NCBI GenBank assembly: GCA_902381685.1
Contig: LR698958.1
Span: 433,572-497,571 of the forward strand
Source of the DNA: Lachnospiraceae bacterium
Lineage (GTDB): Bacteria > Bacillota > Clostridia > Lachnospirales > Lachnospiraceae
Direction of reading: 5' to 3'
DNA length: 64,000 bases
Numbering within the stretch: position 1 is the stretch's first letter; each line of letters starts with the position of its first letter. The notes beneath the pieces are model-generated. The model was not told the DNA's origin, made no database searches, and saw nothing but the letters and a program-made list of their open reading frames with translations. Positions 1 to 9,522 of the stretch are shown here, piece by piece. The position numbers were made by a program, and so were the translations under genes.

Positions 1-3000
1 TGTAACATTTTCTCCAATCTCTACAGTCTGTGACTTAGGTTGTTTTTTAATTACCGGAACTTCCGTGTCTTTTTTCAGTTCTACAACAACCGTTGTATTT
101 TTCAACTCTTCTCCTACTTTTACTCCTTCGATTTCTGTAAGAGTTCCGTTGATTGTTGTTTCACCTTCTTTTGTCTTATCGTAGTCTGCCTCATTCCATT
201 TTACCGGAAGCGTCGTTTTAATGTCGTCTTCTAATACTACATCTACTTCTTTTGATAACTGTAATTCTCCAAATTCTGTTCCGACAAAAGCAGTTACTTT
301 TTCAGTTGCTTTCACTTCTTTTACCTGACGTCCTGTTGGAACAGGTGCATATGCGTTAAAGAAACCGAAACCTTGCTCCGTTGTTCTTCCCGCCGGTAAG
401 CGCATTCTAATATATCTTGCTGTTCCTTCCACAGCTTCATATGGCATGATTTCATTTGTTCCCTTTTCACTTCTGTCTGCAACTGTTGTCCAATTCTTGC
501 CGTCTGTTGAGATATCAATAATGTATTTATGTGTTTCCTCTGCATTCCATGTCATCTGGATATTATCCAAATCGTAAATTCCTTTTGTATCAATATACCA
601 CCATTCATCTCCCATAGTTGCAGGATACCAGTACCAGCCCGGAACGCCGTTGCTTCCATGTCCCGGCTCTGAACCTTCTTTACACGAAGATGCAAATGCT
701 TCTTTTTCTCTTGATACATTATAAAGTTTGTAATCTACTTTTTCTCCATAGGCTTCGATCTCTCGAATAGTAGGCCACTGATTTACCATGTTTTTCGTTG
801 TAATATCATATACTCTTAAGTATTGCACAATATCATCAGACTGAACCGTTACTTCCTGTCCACAGCCTTCGCCTTCTCTAAAGTTTTTGATATCTTTATA
901 GTGCACTCCGTCCACTGAACCCTGCAGTACGAATTTGTATGCGGCATCTTCTTTCTCAAATGCAATTTTCACTTCTGAAAGTTTGTAAGTATCTTTCAAA
1001 TCCACCTGAATCCAGTGGTCTTTTGTACCTTCTCCGCCTTTTGCGCACCACCATGTATCCATCTTTCCGTCAACCGCATATTCCGCTTTTTCCACTTTAT
1101 TTCCTACACCTGTGTTGACAGAACTTGCAGTCACCGGTTTATTCAATGCAAGATTATCTGTTTCTCCCGTTCCGGAAACATCTCTTAATACTGCCCATTC
1201 ATTATTTGTTGCTTCCGTAAATGTCACGCGCACATAACGTCCCTGCACTTTTCCTTTTTCAAATGTCAGTTCCGTATCTGTACTTCCTTTGCTGTTATCA
1301 ATCACAATATTTTTTGCATAGTTTTCATCTGTCATCGGATTTTCTGAAACTGCGATTGTATAATGGTAAGCACTTCCCGATGTCTCAAACGACAGTTTCA
1401 TTGTGTCCAGTTTATAAGATGCACCTAAGTCAACTTCCCACCATTGTGGATATGAGCCGCTGTTTGCACACCATTTCGTATTGTCATTTCCGTCATTTCC
1501 ATATTCTTTTACTTCATGTTTACCATTTTGAGTATTTTCCGTACTTGCTCTGGAAACTTTATTTAAGAAAATGTTGCCGTCCTGTGCGTTTTCATCATCT
1601 TTTGTATTTTCATACTCATCTGCATCTCCGCCTTCCGGCACTTCCGGTAAGCCTTGCACTTCACTCGTCGGAATAACAACCGATGTTGCTTTTAAGTTTT
1701 CACTTGTTGCCGTTAAAGTAATATCTCCGCTTCCTCGTTTACTTTTTACCCATACGGCAAGCTGTCCGCCCTTTGTTGTAACAGTCTTTGGACCTACTAC
1801 AAGTCCCGGACCTTCTACCTCTAAGTTCACATCTGTATATGCGCTTGGTACAACTGTTCCGTTTTTATCTGTAATATCAATCCATACAAGTTTTGCACTG
1901 CTTCCGTCTAACGGAACTTTTGCGTCGCTTTCCGGACGAAGTTGAATCTGCATAGCTGCTTCAGGTGATTTTCTGATATACTCTGTAACTTCTTTACCGT
2001 CAATTTTTCCGACTGCCTTTAATTCGCCCGCCTCATATTTGTCTAAGTCAAATGTAATCGGAGCATTTTTCATTGCATCTGTGCTGATTTCTTTTCCTGC
2101 TCCATCTTGCGGATAGTGCATCGGATCACCGTCTCCGTGTGGTCCCCATGTTGTCTTATCATGTCCTTTTTCGCCAAGACTCTTACCGTTTAGGAACAAC
2201 TCAACCGTATCACAGTTGCTGAAAATACGTACTTCTTTATCTGCTTTTGCGTCCCATGTATTTGCAATATATACCATTGGACCTGTTTTTACTCCGTATT
2301 GGCTCATATCGACGCTGGCATCTCTCTGACTCTGGAAGAAATATGCACCGTGTTTTGGAAGTCTGTACAAATCCACAACACCACAGTTTGTCAGAATACC
2401 GGCATCAAATCCTGCATAGTCCGCATAATCCCAATACATAGCTGCTCCAAGCCAGTTTTTTCCACGGGAACGGTTTGTCTGAACACTTTCCTGAATGTTA
2501 TCCGACTGGATTAACATTCCTTCATCGCCGCCTTTTTTCCCTGCGTTATTTTTATCTTCTCTTGTTACACGGGTTGTTGAACCTGAACCGCCATAATTCC
2601 AGTCACCGTACTCTGCAATAATCATCGGTTTATCTTTGTATTTTGGATTTTCAGCACCCTCATTTCCCGTACCGAAAATACCTGCCTGAGGAGTGGAAAG
2701 ACCGATGTCCCAGACGTCCCAATGATAGCAGCCTGCCGTATATCCGTACATATCTCCGTCCTCCGGATATTCTTCTTTTACAATACGGTTCATTTCCTTT
2801 GCCCACTCTTTATTGTAACCTGTTTCATTTAAACTGGATTCCCACACAACAATTGACGGGTGATTTCTTTTATGTCTGATATCTGTCTGTAATTCTCTGT
2901 ATGTACTATTCTTAAATGCCTCGGTATTGTTAAAATACTGCCACCCAGACGGGCATTCAACAACCATAACACCATATTTATCACAGGCGTCATAGTATGC

Positions 3001-4149
3001 CTGACGATGAGGATAGTGAGACATTCTCATAATATCGAATCCGCTTTCTTTGAAGCGTTTTACTTCCTCATAAATCGCATTGTCCGGCATTGCATTACCA
3101 AACATATATGTTTCTCCGTGAAGGTTTGCGCCTTCCACATCAGTCTTTTTATCGTTAATGTAAAGACCGTCTCTCTTCCACTCTACTTTTCGGATACCAT
3201 ATTTTGTTTCTATTGTATCTTTCACAACACCGTCTGCTTTTACGGTGGAGCGCACCGTATACAGTTCAGGTGTACCCGGCGACCATAATCTTGGATTTGT
3301 TACCTGTAGAGATTGATTAAAGTATTGTGCTTTTCCGCTTTCAATAGAAAGTTTATCTTCTTTTGATACAACAACATTTCCACCCTCATCTAAAAGTTCC
3401 GTAAGAAGTGTTGTCTCTTTGTTTTCTTTACCTTCATTTTCCACATGTGTTTTTACTTTAACTGTGGCTTTGTCTTTCGCCACCTCAGGAGCCGTAATAA
3501 ATACGCCGCCTCCCGCCGTTTCATTTGCCTCAACTGCATCAGTAATGTGAAGTTCATCTGTTACGGTAATGTACGAGTTTCCGTAAATTCCTCCGAAATA
3601 CTGGAAATCCGGCTGTGCTTTACCCGGTGCGAAACTCGTATTTGCACGGCTGTCAATTTTTACCGCAATTGTATTTTCCGTCCCGTAATTTACCTTGTCA
3701 GAAATATCAATCACGAACGGAATGTAACCGCCCTCATGTGTCATCACTTTTGTCCCGTTAATATACACATCGGCTTTCTGCATTGCAGCCTCAAAAGTAA
3801 GAAGCAGTTTCTTTCCTTTAAGACTTTCATCTACCTGGAAATCTTTTCGATACCAACTGATTCCGAGATAGGCATCTTTATTTTCCACAGTGTAAAATGT
3901 TGTTGAATGAGGAAGATTGACATATCCCCACTCTTCATCGGCAAAATCTACTGCTTCTCCGCCTGATACGTCTCCTTTCTTGTAACGCCAATCCGTATTG
4001 AAATTAATGACATTACGTTCTGTGCTTTTCACTGCTTCCTTCTCTGTCTTAACTTCTGATGCCGCCTGGGTTTTCACAACACCATATGGGCTAAACATTC
4101 CCCCGACTAAAGTTAAGGCAGTGAGCAGCGCCACTACTTTTCTTTTCAT
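1..4149 (-). CDS. Secreted GH2 beta-galactosidase with F5/8-type carbohydrate-binding domains (3' end outside window)
   Basis: A glycoside hydrolase family 2 enzyme expected to remove terminal beta-galactose (or a related sugar) from host or dietary glycans outside the cell. The frame is open from an ATG at 4149 (GGGAGG ribosome site) to the window edge, 1383 codons. Residues 1-31 form a signal peptide ending near TQA-AS. The GH2 sugar-binding and Ig-like domains follow, then the barrel with the acid/base in SSLNETG (Glu442) and the probable nucleophile in IIAEYGDW (Glu513). A DUF4982/Ig-like section comes next. At least three F5/8 type C (discoidin) modules start near residues 860, 998 and 1142, each with paired Trp-rich strands, and an Ig-like repeat starts near 1275. 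A cell-wall anchor may lie off the edge. The substrate cannot be fixed from sequence; beta-glucuronidase is a less likely alternative. Confidence 0.9.
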   Translation of the reverse strand, partial: MKRKVVALLTALTLVGGMFSPYGVVKTQAASEVKTEKEAVKSTERNVINFNTDWRYKKGDVSGGEAVDFADEEWGYVNLPHSTTFYTVENKDAYLGISWYRKDFQVDESLKGKKLLLTFEAAMQKADVYINGTKVMTHEGGYIPFVIDISDKVNYGTENTIAVKIDSRANTSFAPGKAQPDFQYFGGIYGNSYITVTDELHITDAVEANETAGGGVFITAPEVAKDKATVKVKTHVENEGKENKETTLLTELLDEGGNVVVSKEDKLSIESGKAQYFNQSLQVTNPRLWSPGTPELYTVRSTVKADGVVKDTIETKYGIRKVEWKRDGLYINDKKTDVEGANLHGETYMFGNAMPDNAIYEEVKRFKESGFDIMRMSHYPHRQAYYDACDKYGVMVVECPSGWQYFNNTEAFKNSTYRELQTDIRHKRNHPSIVVWESSLNETGYNKEWAKEMNRIVKEEYPEDGDMYGYTAGCYHWDVWDIGLSTPQAGIFGTGNEGAENPKYKDKPMIIAEYGDWNYGGSGSTTRVTREDKNNAGKKGGDEGMLIQSDNIQESVQTNRSRGKNWLGAAMYWDYADYAGFDAGILTNCGVVDLYRLPKHGAYFFQSQRDASVDMSQYGVKTGPMVYIANTWDAKADKEVRIFSNCDTVELFLNGKSLGEKGHDKTTWGPHGDGDPMHYPQDGAGKEISTDAMKNAPITFDLDKYEAGELKAVGKIDGKEVTEYIRKSPEAAMQIQLRPESDAKVPLDGSSAKLVWIDITDKNGTVVPSAYTDVNLEVEGPGLVVGPKTVTTKGGQLAVWVKSKRGSGDITLTATSENLKATSVVIPTSEVQGLPEVPEGGDADEYENTKDDENAQDGNIFLNKVSRASTENTQNGKHEVKEYGNDGNDNTKWCANSGSYPQWWEVDLGASYKLDTMKLSFETSGSAYHYTIAVSENPMTDENYAKNIVIDNSKGSTDTELTFEKGKVQGRYVRVTFTEATNNEWAVLRDVSGTGETDNLALNKPVTASSVNTGVGNKVEKAEYAVDGKMDTWWCAKGGEGTKDHWIQVDLKDTYKLSEVKIAFEKEDAAYKFVLQGSVDGVHYKDIKNFREGEGCGQEVTVQSDDIVQYLRVYDITTKNMVNQWPTIREIEAYGEKVDYKLYNVSREKEAFASSCKEGSEPGHGSNGVPGWYWYPATMGDEWWYIDTKGIYDLDNIQMTWNAEETHKYIIDISTDGKNWTTVADRSEKGTNEIMPYEAVEGTARYIRMRLPAGRTTEQGFGFFNAYAPVPTGRQVKEVKATEKVTAFVGTEFGELQLSKEVDVVLEDDIKTTLPVKWNEADYDKTKEGETTINGTLTEIEGVKVGEELKNTTVVVELKKDTEVPVIKKQPKSQTVEIGENVT

Positions 4150-4273
4150 ATCTCACGCCTCCCTATTTAAATAATATTCTCGTCACCATTTTATCGTTGT
4201 CACTCAATAAAGTATGTAGTATTTTTTATCCTTTTGGTATAATTTTTTACACAATCGCTTTAGTTTGTGAAAA

Positions 4274-4328
4274 AAATGTGAACGGGGACGTAGTCTTTTT
4301 CAATTTGACTACGTCCCCGTTCACATTT
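4274..4328. repeat. GGGGACGTAGTC hairpin, 22-bp perfect stem, after pyrD
   Basis: The arms at 4274-4295 and 4307-4328 are perfectly complementary over 22 bp with an 11-nt T-rich loop. The core matches the other five hairpins of this family in the window. The pyrD stop codon (4327-4329) overlaps the outer end of the stem, so the hairpin begins as translation of the pyr operon ends. It probably terminates the pyr transcript; the T tract lies in the loop rather than after the stem, so this is not a textbook Rho-independent terminator. Confidence 0.85.
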
Positions 4329-5229
4329 ATTTCACTAATCCAACCATATCCCGTATGTTTTCAAAGTCATATCGTTTCATATATTGTTCAATTCCTTCCG
4401 CAATTTCCATAGTAACGGACGGATTGATGAAGTTGGCTGTTCCGACTGCAACCGCCGTAGCTCCCGCTAAAATAAATTCGATTGCATCTTCTGCCGTTGC
4501 AATTCCTCCCATTGCGATTATCGGAAGTTTGATTGCGTTTGCCGTCTGGTAAACCATGCGTACTGCAATTGGTTTGATTGCAGGACCGGATACTCCTCCG
4601 GTTTTATTTGCCAGAGCAAATGTTCTCTTATGTACATCAATTTTCATTCCCGTCAATGTATTAATAAGAGAAACTGCATCTGCTCCGCCCGCTTCTACCG
4701 CTTTTGCCATTTCGGTAATGTCCGTTACGTTCGGACTCAATTTCATAATCACCGGCTGTTTCGCATATTTTTTAATTTCTTTTGTGATTTCCTCCGCTGA
4801 TTTCGGATTTTGCCCGAAAGCAATTCCTCCTTCTTTGACATTCGGGCAGGAAATATTAATTTCCAGCATATCCACATCTTCATGAGATAATCGTTCCACG
4901 ACTTCACAGTAGTCTTCCGTCGTTCTTCCACATACGTTTACAATAATCTTCGTGTCATACTGACGTAAAAACGGAATGTCTCTTTTGCAGAAAACATCGA
5001 TTCCCGGATTCTGCAAACCCACAGCATTCATCATTCCACCGTATGTTTCTGCAATACGTGGAGTTGGATTTCCTTCCCACGCAACGTTTGCCACCCCTTT
5101 TGTTGTCACGGCACCGATTTTGTTTAAATCAACAAATTCCGCAAATTCCGCGCCTGAGCCGAATGTTCCTGACGCTGTCGTCACCGGATTTTTCCATTCC
5201 ACTCCTGCAATATTTATTTTCGTGTTCAT
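4327..5229 (-). CDS. pyrD: Dihydroorotate dehydrogenase B, catalytic subunit
   Basis: Oxidises dihydroorotate to orotate in UMP synthesis, using FMN and passing electrons to PyrK. The protein is 300 residues, the usual length of class 1B enzymes. INISCPN carries the catalytic Cys typical of class 1, and GGIATAEDAIEFILAGA with VAVGTANF forms the FMN phosphate-binding end of the barrel. It is the last gene of the pyrC-pyrF-pyrK-pyrD run. Its ATG shares one base with the pyrK stop (TAATG), which suggests coupled translation of the two partner subunits. Confidence 0.97.
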   Translation of the reverse strand: MNTKINIAGVEWKNPVTTASGTFGSGAEFAEFVDLNKIGAVTTKGVANVAWEGNPTPRIAETYGGMMNAVGLQNPGIDVFCKRDIPFLRQYDTKIIVNVCGRTTEDYCEVVERLSHEDVDMLEINISCPNVKEGGIAFGQNPKSAEEITKEIKKYAKQPVIMKLSPNVTDITEMAKAVEAGGADAVSLINTLTGMKIDVHKRTFALANKTGGVSGPAIKPIAVRMVYQTANAIKLPIIAMGGIATAEDAIEFILAGATAVAVGTANFINPSVTMEIAEGIEQYMKRYDFENIRDMVGLVK

Positions 5230-5999
5230 TATAAATCCACCTCCGTTGCCAAAAAGACAGGACCGTCTTTACAAATTCGTTTATTATGTACGTTTGTGTG
5301 ATGGTCTTTTTCCTTAGATTTACATACACATGCAAGACAGGCACCGATTCCGCACGCCATTCTTTCCTCCATGGAAATGTAGCATTCGATATTATTTTCT
5401 TCGGCATATGTTTTCAATGCACGGAGCATCGGTGTAGGTCCGCAAGCGTAAATAATATCTGCCGTCAATCCGTTTTCTCTGATAGCGTCCAACACATTTC
5501 CCTTCGTTCCCGCACTTCCGTCTTCTGTTGCCACATAAACTTCTCCGTTTGCAGAAAGTTCTTCCGTCAAAAACAACTCATCACGGTATCCGACAACAAT
5601 CTGTTTCTCCGCATGTAACTGTTTTGCCAGTTCTAACATTGGGGGAATACCAATCCCTCCGCCGATTAAAAACGCTTTCTTTTCTTTTAATGGGAACCCG
5701 TTTCCGAGAGGCCCCAAAATTTCAATTTCATCGCCCTCTGTCAATTTGGAAAACTGTTCTGTTCCCGTATTTTCTCCCGTCACTCTGTAAACAACTCTTA
5801 ACTGTCTATTTTCTTTGTCTATTTCACAGATACTGATTGGACGGGGCAATAATTTCCCGCTGTCATTTGTATACATAGAAATGAACTGTCCCGCCTTTGC
5901 CGAAACAGACGCCTCTGACCGAAGCCATAAACTGTAAATATCCGTTGCTATCTGTTCCTGTGATACGACAACTGCTCTTTCTTTTTCTCTCTTTTCCAT
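5229..5999 (-). CDS. pyrK: Dihydroorotate dehydrogenase B, electron-transfer subunit
   Basis: Iron-sulfur flavoprotein that carries electrons from PyrD's FMN to NAD+. The 256 residues show a ferredoxin-reductase fold: RPISIC binds FAD, GGGIGIPPMLELA and ACGPTPML form the NAD-binding half, and a C-terminal cysteine cluster (CGIGACLACVC plus a Cys in KRICKDG) binds the [2Fe-2S] centre. The ribosome site GGGGAG precedes the ATG. Adjacent pyrD is its obligate partner. Confidence 0.97.
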   Translation of the reverse strand: MEKREKERAVVVSQEQIATDIYSLWLRSEASVSAKAGQFISMYTNDSGKLLPRPISICEIDKENRQLRVVYRVTGENTGTEQFSKLTEGDEIEILGPLGNGFPLKEKKAFLIGGGIGIPPMLELAKQLHAEKQIVVGYRDELFLTEELSANGEVYVATEDGSAGTKGNVLDAIRENGLTADIIYACGPTPMLRALKTYAEENNIECYISMEERMACGIGACLACVCKSKEKDHHTNVHNKRICKDGPVFLATEVDL

Positions 6000-6011
6000 T
6001 TTCGTTCTCCC

Positions 6012-6938
6012 CTATCTGTTTTCCAACGCTCCGTTAATATCGGCAATCATTGTTTCAACTGCTTTTCTTGATGCATCTGCAAAGTTTTCCTCACCAAACT
6101 CTGCGTATGCTTCCTGTTTGTAAGCAGCAATAATTCCTCTTGAAGAGTTTACGATTGCACCTAAGCCGTCCTCATTGAAAAAGTGTACAAGGTCTTTTCC
6201 CTGTCCGCCCTGTGCTCCGTATCCCGGAACAAGAATATAAGATTTCGGCATAACTTTACGGAGAACTTTACCCATTTCCGGATAAGTTGCACCGACAACC
6301 GCACCGATATAACTGTATTCATCACCCATGTGGCTTTCGCCCCACTGTGCTACCTTTTCTCCTACCAATTCATACAGCGGTCTTCCGTCAACCAGTCTGT
6401 CCTGAAATTCTCCGCTAGATGGGTTTGATGTTTTTACCAAAATAAATAATCCTTTATTTTCTTCTTTACATACATCGATAAACGGATTGATTCCGTCTGA
6501 ACCTAAGTATGGATTTACTGTGGCGAAATCTTCGTCAAACGGAACGTAAGATTTGCTTCCAACCTGTACACGGCCGAGATGTCCTACAGCATACGCTGAA
6601 GAAGTGGAACCGATGTCACCTCTCTTAATGTCCCCAATCACTACCAAACCTTTTTCTTTACAGTAATCTACTGTCTTTTTAAATGCCACAAGTCCCGGAA
6701 TACCGAACTGTTCATACATGGCAATCTGTGGTTTTACCGCAGGAATTAAATCGTATGTCTTATCAATGATTTCTTTGTTGAACTGCCAAATGGCTTCCCC
6801 TGCTCCTTCCAATGTCTCTCCAAATTCCGCAAACGCTTTCTTTTGGATATGCTGTGGAATGTAGTTTAACATCGGGTCTAATCCCACTACAATCGGCGCT
6901 TTCGTTCTCTTAATATTTTCTACTAATTTGTTAATCAT
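6012..6938 (-). CDS. pyrF: Orotidine 5'-phosphate decarboxylase
   Basis: Converts OMP to UMP, the last step of de novo UMP synthesis. The 308 residues match the longer type 2 form of the enzyme rather than the 230-residue Bacillus form. The catalytic D-x-K-R-x-D array is visible in GDIKRGDIGS, with the phosphate-binding end in VPGYGAQGG. AGGAGG lies upstream of the start. It sits 12 bp upstream of pyrK and 12 bp after pyrC, so one transcript is likely. pyrB, carAB and pyrE are not in the window. Confidence 0.96.
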   Translation of the reverse strand: MINKLVENIKRTKAPIVVGLDPMLNYIPQHIQKKAFAEFGETLEGAGEAIWQFNKEIIDKTYDLIPAVKPQIAMYEQFGIPGLVAFKKTVDYCKEKGLVVIGDIKRGDIGSTSSAYAVGHLGRVQVGSKSYVPFDEDFATVNPYLGSDGINPFIDVCKEENKGLFILVKTSNPSSGEFQDRLVDGRPLYELVGEKVAQWGESHMGDEYSYIGAVVGATYPEMGKVLRKVMPKSYILVPGYGAQGGQGKDLVHFFNEDGLGAIVNSSRGIIAAYKQEAYAEFGEENFADASRKAVETMIADINGALENR

Positions 6939-6950
6939 ATTTTCTTCCTC

Positions 6951-8240
6951 CTAGTATGCTGTATTCTCATAAACCATTTTTCCGCCTACAAACGTATAAC
7001 GCACGTCACCTTTTACTGCGTAATTGTCAAATGGCGTGTTTTTCCCTTTTGATAAAAATGTATTTTTGTCAATGCGATATTCTCTCTTCGGGTCAAAAAT
7101 AACGATATCCGCAATCATTCCCTCGGAAACAGAACCTTTTTCACCTGCAATTCCAAGTATTTTTGCAGGATTATAGCTCATCTTCTCAGCCATCTGCATC
7201 GGTGTCAGAATCCCTTTGTCCACCAATTCTGTATAAGTAAGAGCGGCAGATGTCTCCAGTCCTACGATGCCAAACATGGCGTCCTTCATGGATTTATTCT
7301 TCTCCTCCGCTGAATGCGGCGCATGGTCCGTGGCAATCACGTCCATAATATTATTTCTCAAACCTTCCTTTAACGTCTCCACATCTTCCCTGCTGCGAAG
7401 AGGCGGATTCATCTTATAATTTCCGTCATCTTCCGGTATGTCTTCCGTCGTTAAAATAAAGTGGTGCGGACAAACTTCAGCCGTCACCGGAAGACCTTCT
7501 TTCTTCGCCTCCGCAACCATTTTCACGCTGTCCGCAGTGGAACAGTGACACAAATGCAATTGTACTCCCGTTTCTTTCGCCAGTAAAATATCTCTCGCCA
7601 CAATTACGTCTTCCACCGCATTTGTAATTCCTTTTAATCCCAATTTTTTCGCTTTCTCATCTGCGTTCATCACTCCGCCTTCCACCATTGTGATGTCCTC
7701 GCAATGAGCAAAAATTGAAATATTATTTTCTTTCGCCTGTTTCATCGCCTGACGGTAAAGAGAAGCGTTCATCACGGATTTTCCGTCTTCACTGACTGCA
7801 CGGCAGCCTGCTTTTGCCATTCCTTCAATATCTGCCAGTTCTTCCCCTTTTTGTCCTACGGTAATTGCACCCAACTGAATAACATTTACCGGAGATTCCG
7901 TTCTGGAACGGCGGTGTACTTCCGAAACTTTTTCTCCTGTATCCATAACGGGTTTTGTGTTCGGCATTGCACAAATGGTAGTGATGCCGCCCCTTGCACC
8001 TGCCTGTCCGCCTGTCTGTAATGTCTCTTTATATTCCAGTCCCGGATCTCTTAAATGGACATGGAGGTCAATGAATCCCGGCATGACATAGCACCCTGTC
8101 GCATCGACTGTCCTGTCCGCTTCACTGACAATGTCACTATCTACTTTAACAATTCTGTCATCTTCAATCAGCACATCGCAAACTTCGTCACGCTGTGTTT
8201 TCGGGTCTAATACATGACCATATTTAATTAATGTTCTCAT
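6951..8240 (-). CDS. pyrC: Dihydroorotase (class I)
   Basis: Zinc amidohydrolase that closes N-carbamoyl-aspartate to dihydroorotate. The metal ligands HVH are seen in DLHVHLRDPG, and the late Asp in ATDHAPHSAEEK. The frame is open further upstream to 8321, but the start at 8240 (MRTLIKYGH) is preferred: family alignments begin there, an AAAGG ribosome site precedes it, and the extra 27 codons overlap the ctpA terminator. The length is then 429 residues, normal for class I. It is the first gene of the visible pyr operon. Its leader is short, with no room for a PyrR-type attenuator. Confidence 0.96.
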   Translation of the reverse strand: MRTLIKYGHVLDPKTQRDEVCDVLIEDDRIVKVDSDIVSEADRTVDATGCYVMPGFIDLHVHLRDPGLEYKETLQTGGQAGARGGITTICAMPNTKPVMDTGEKVSEVHRRSRTESPVNVIQLGAITVGQKGEELADIEGMAKAGCRAVSEDGKSVMNASLYRQAMKQAKENNISIFAHCEDITMVEGGVMNADEKAKKLGLKGITNAVEDVIVARDILLAKETGVQLHLCHCSTADSVKMVAEAKKEGLPVTAEVCPHHFILTTEDIPEDDGNYKMNPPLRSREDVETLKEGLRNNIMDVIATDHAPHSAEEKNKSMKDAMFGIVGLETSAALTYTELVDKGILTPMQMAEKMSYNPAKILGIAGEKGSVSEGMIADIVIFDPKREYRIDKNTFLSKGKNTPFDNYAVKGDVRYTFVGGKMVYENTAY

Positions 8241-8295
8241 TATTTTACAACCTTTCTGCAAAATTACATATAGTTTTATTCTACCATAGGCTAAC

Positions 8296-8325
8296 AAAAA
8301 AAGGAATGCAAAAATTTGCATTCCT
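8296..8325 (-). terminator. Rho-independent terminator of ctpA
   Basis: On the minus strand an 11-bp perfect stem (arms 8302-8312 and 8315-8325) with a very short loop is followed by seven T residues (8296-8302). It begins 9 nt after the ctpA stop and separates the cell-division block from pyrC. Confidence 0.9.
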
Positions 8326-8333
8326 CTTCCTTA

Positions 8334-9509
8334 CTATTTCATTTTTTCTTTTAATACTTCTATCGCCTTATCCAACTGATTATCTGCATCAGCGTTGTTT
8401 TTGTCGTATTGATACTCTACTTCCACATCAGGTTTGATTCCTTTTTCATGAATATTTCTTCCCTTCGGTGTAAAATATTCCGCGATAGTTAATTTTAGGC
8501 AGGTTCCGTCTTTCAGATCAAATAACTGCTGCACGACACCTTTTCCATAAGTAGTTGTTCCTACAAGTGTACCCAACTGATAATCCTGAATTGCACCCGC
8601 AAAAATTTCTGAAGCGCTGGCGCTTCTGCCGTCCACCAGAACAGTCATTGGCATTTCCAGTTTATGTTCTTCATCGGAAGTCATCACTTCACGCTTGCCG
8701 TCTTTATCCTCGGTATAGACAATCAGTCCTTCCGGCAGGATATAGTCAAGCATCTGGCATACTGTAGATAAATTTCCACCCGGATTTCCACGAAGGTCAA
8801 TAATAATTTCCTTCATTCCCTGTTTCTTTAAATCCGTTATTGCTTCCACAAACTGATTATATGTAACCATGTCAAACTCAGTTACGCGGACATATCCGAT
8901 ATGATCTTCTTTCATCTCGTATTCAATTGTATGTGCTTCCAATTTCTCACGTGTCGTCGTCGCTTCATATTCTTTTCCGTCACGGAGAACGGTAATGGTC
9001 ACTTCCGTTCCCTCTTCACCTTTGATTTTATTGACAACTTTACTGATGTCCTCGGTGGAAATGTCTTTTCCGTTGACTTTATAAAGAATATCGTTGTTTT
9101 TAAAACCTGCTTTTTCTGCCGGAGAATCTTCATACACATTTACCATTGTAATCACTCCGGTCTCTAAATTCTGGGACATGACCGCCCCAATTCCACTGTA
9201 CTCTCCCTCAGTAGTTTCATACAGTTCCTTTGTCTCTTCTTCGTTATAATATACGGAATACGGATCTTTTAAACCATTCACATATCCTTTTAACAGGAAG
9301 TTTTCCAAATCACTCTCTTTGATTTCATCTCCCTTTAAGTAAGAATCGTCGATAATATCTTTTATCTGCTCCAATTTGCGCGCTGTCTTTTTGTCAATGG
9401 TTTCCCCATATCCTGTATTTTTCAAATACATTCCCGCTGCTCCCGCAACGACTAAAGTAACGAGGGTGCCGCAAAGCACCCCCTTTAAAAATCCTCTTTT
9501 ATCTCCCAT
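8334..9509 (-). CDS. ctpA: S41-family C-terminal processing protease with PDZ domain
   Basis: Membrane-anchored serine protease of the CtpA/CtpB type. Of 391 residues, an N-terminal membrane segment (about 8-27) places the rest outside the cell. A PDZ domain follows (about 90-185, with the GIGA motif). The S41 domain carries the Ser in GRSASASE and the Lys in TYGKGVVQ that form the Ser-Lys dyad. It lies 13 bp after the M23 hydrolase gene and is the last gene of the ftsEX block, so a role in cutting a wall hydrolase or its regulator is a reasonable inference. In Bacillus this family also acts in sporulation signalling. Confidence 0.93.
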   Translation of the reverse strand: MGDKRGFLKGVLCGTLVTLVVAGAAGMYLKNTGYGETIDKKTARKLEQIKDIIDDSYLKGDEIKESDLENFLLKGYVNGLKDPYSVYYNEEETKELYETTEGEYSGIGAVMSQNLETGVITMVNVYEDSPAEKAGFKNNDILYKVNGKDISTEDISKVVNKIKGEEGTEVTITVLRDGKEYEATTTREKLEAHTIEYEMKEDHIGYVRVTEFDMVTYNQFVEAITDLKKQGMKEIIIDLRGNPGGNLSTVCQMLDYILPEGLIVYTEDKDGKREVMTSDEEHKLEMPMTVLVDGRSASASEIFAGAIQDYQLGTLVGTTTYGKGVVQQLFDLKDGTCLKLTIAEYFTPKGRNIHEKGIKPDVEVEYQYDKNNADADNQLDKAIEVLKEKMK

Positions 9510-9522
9510 ATGTGAGTCCTAT

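Noticed and set aside
1221..1945. Plus-strand open frames of 124-151 codons
   Set aside because: They lie opposite the beta-galactosidase, have no domain and no ribosome site; the minus-strand frame is unbroken and clearly real.
8241..8333. PyrR-type attenuator before pyrC
   Set aside because: The only hairpin is the ctpA terminator; no anti-terminator or PyrR-binding loop can be drawn in the short leader.
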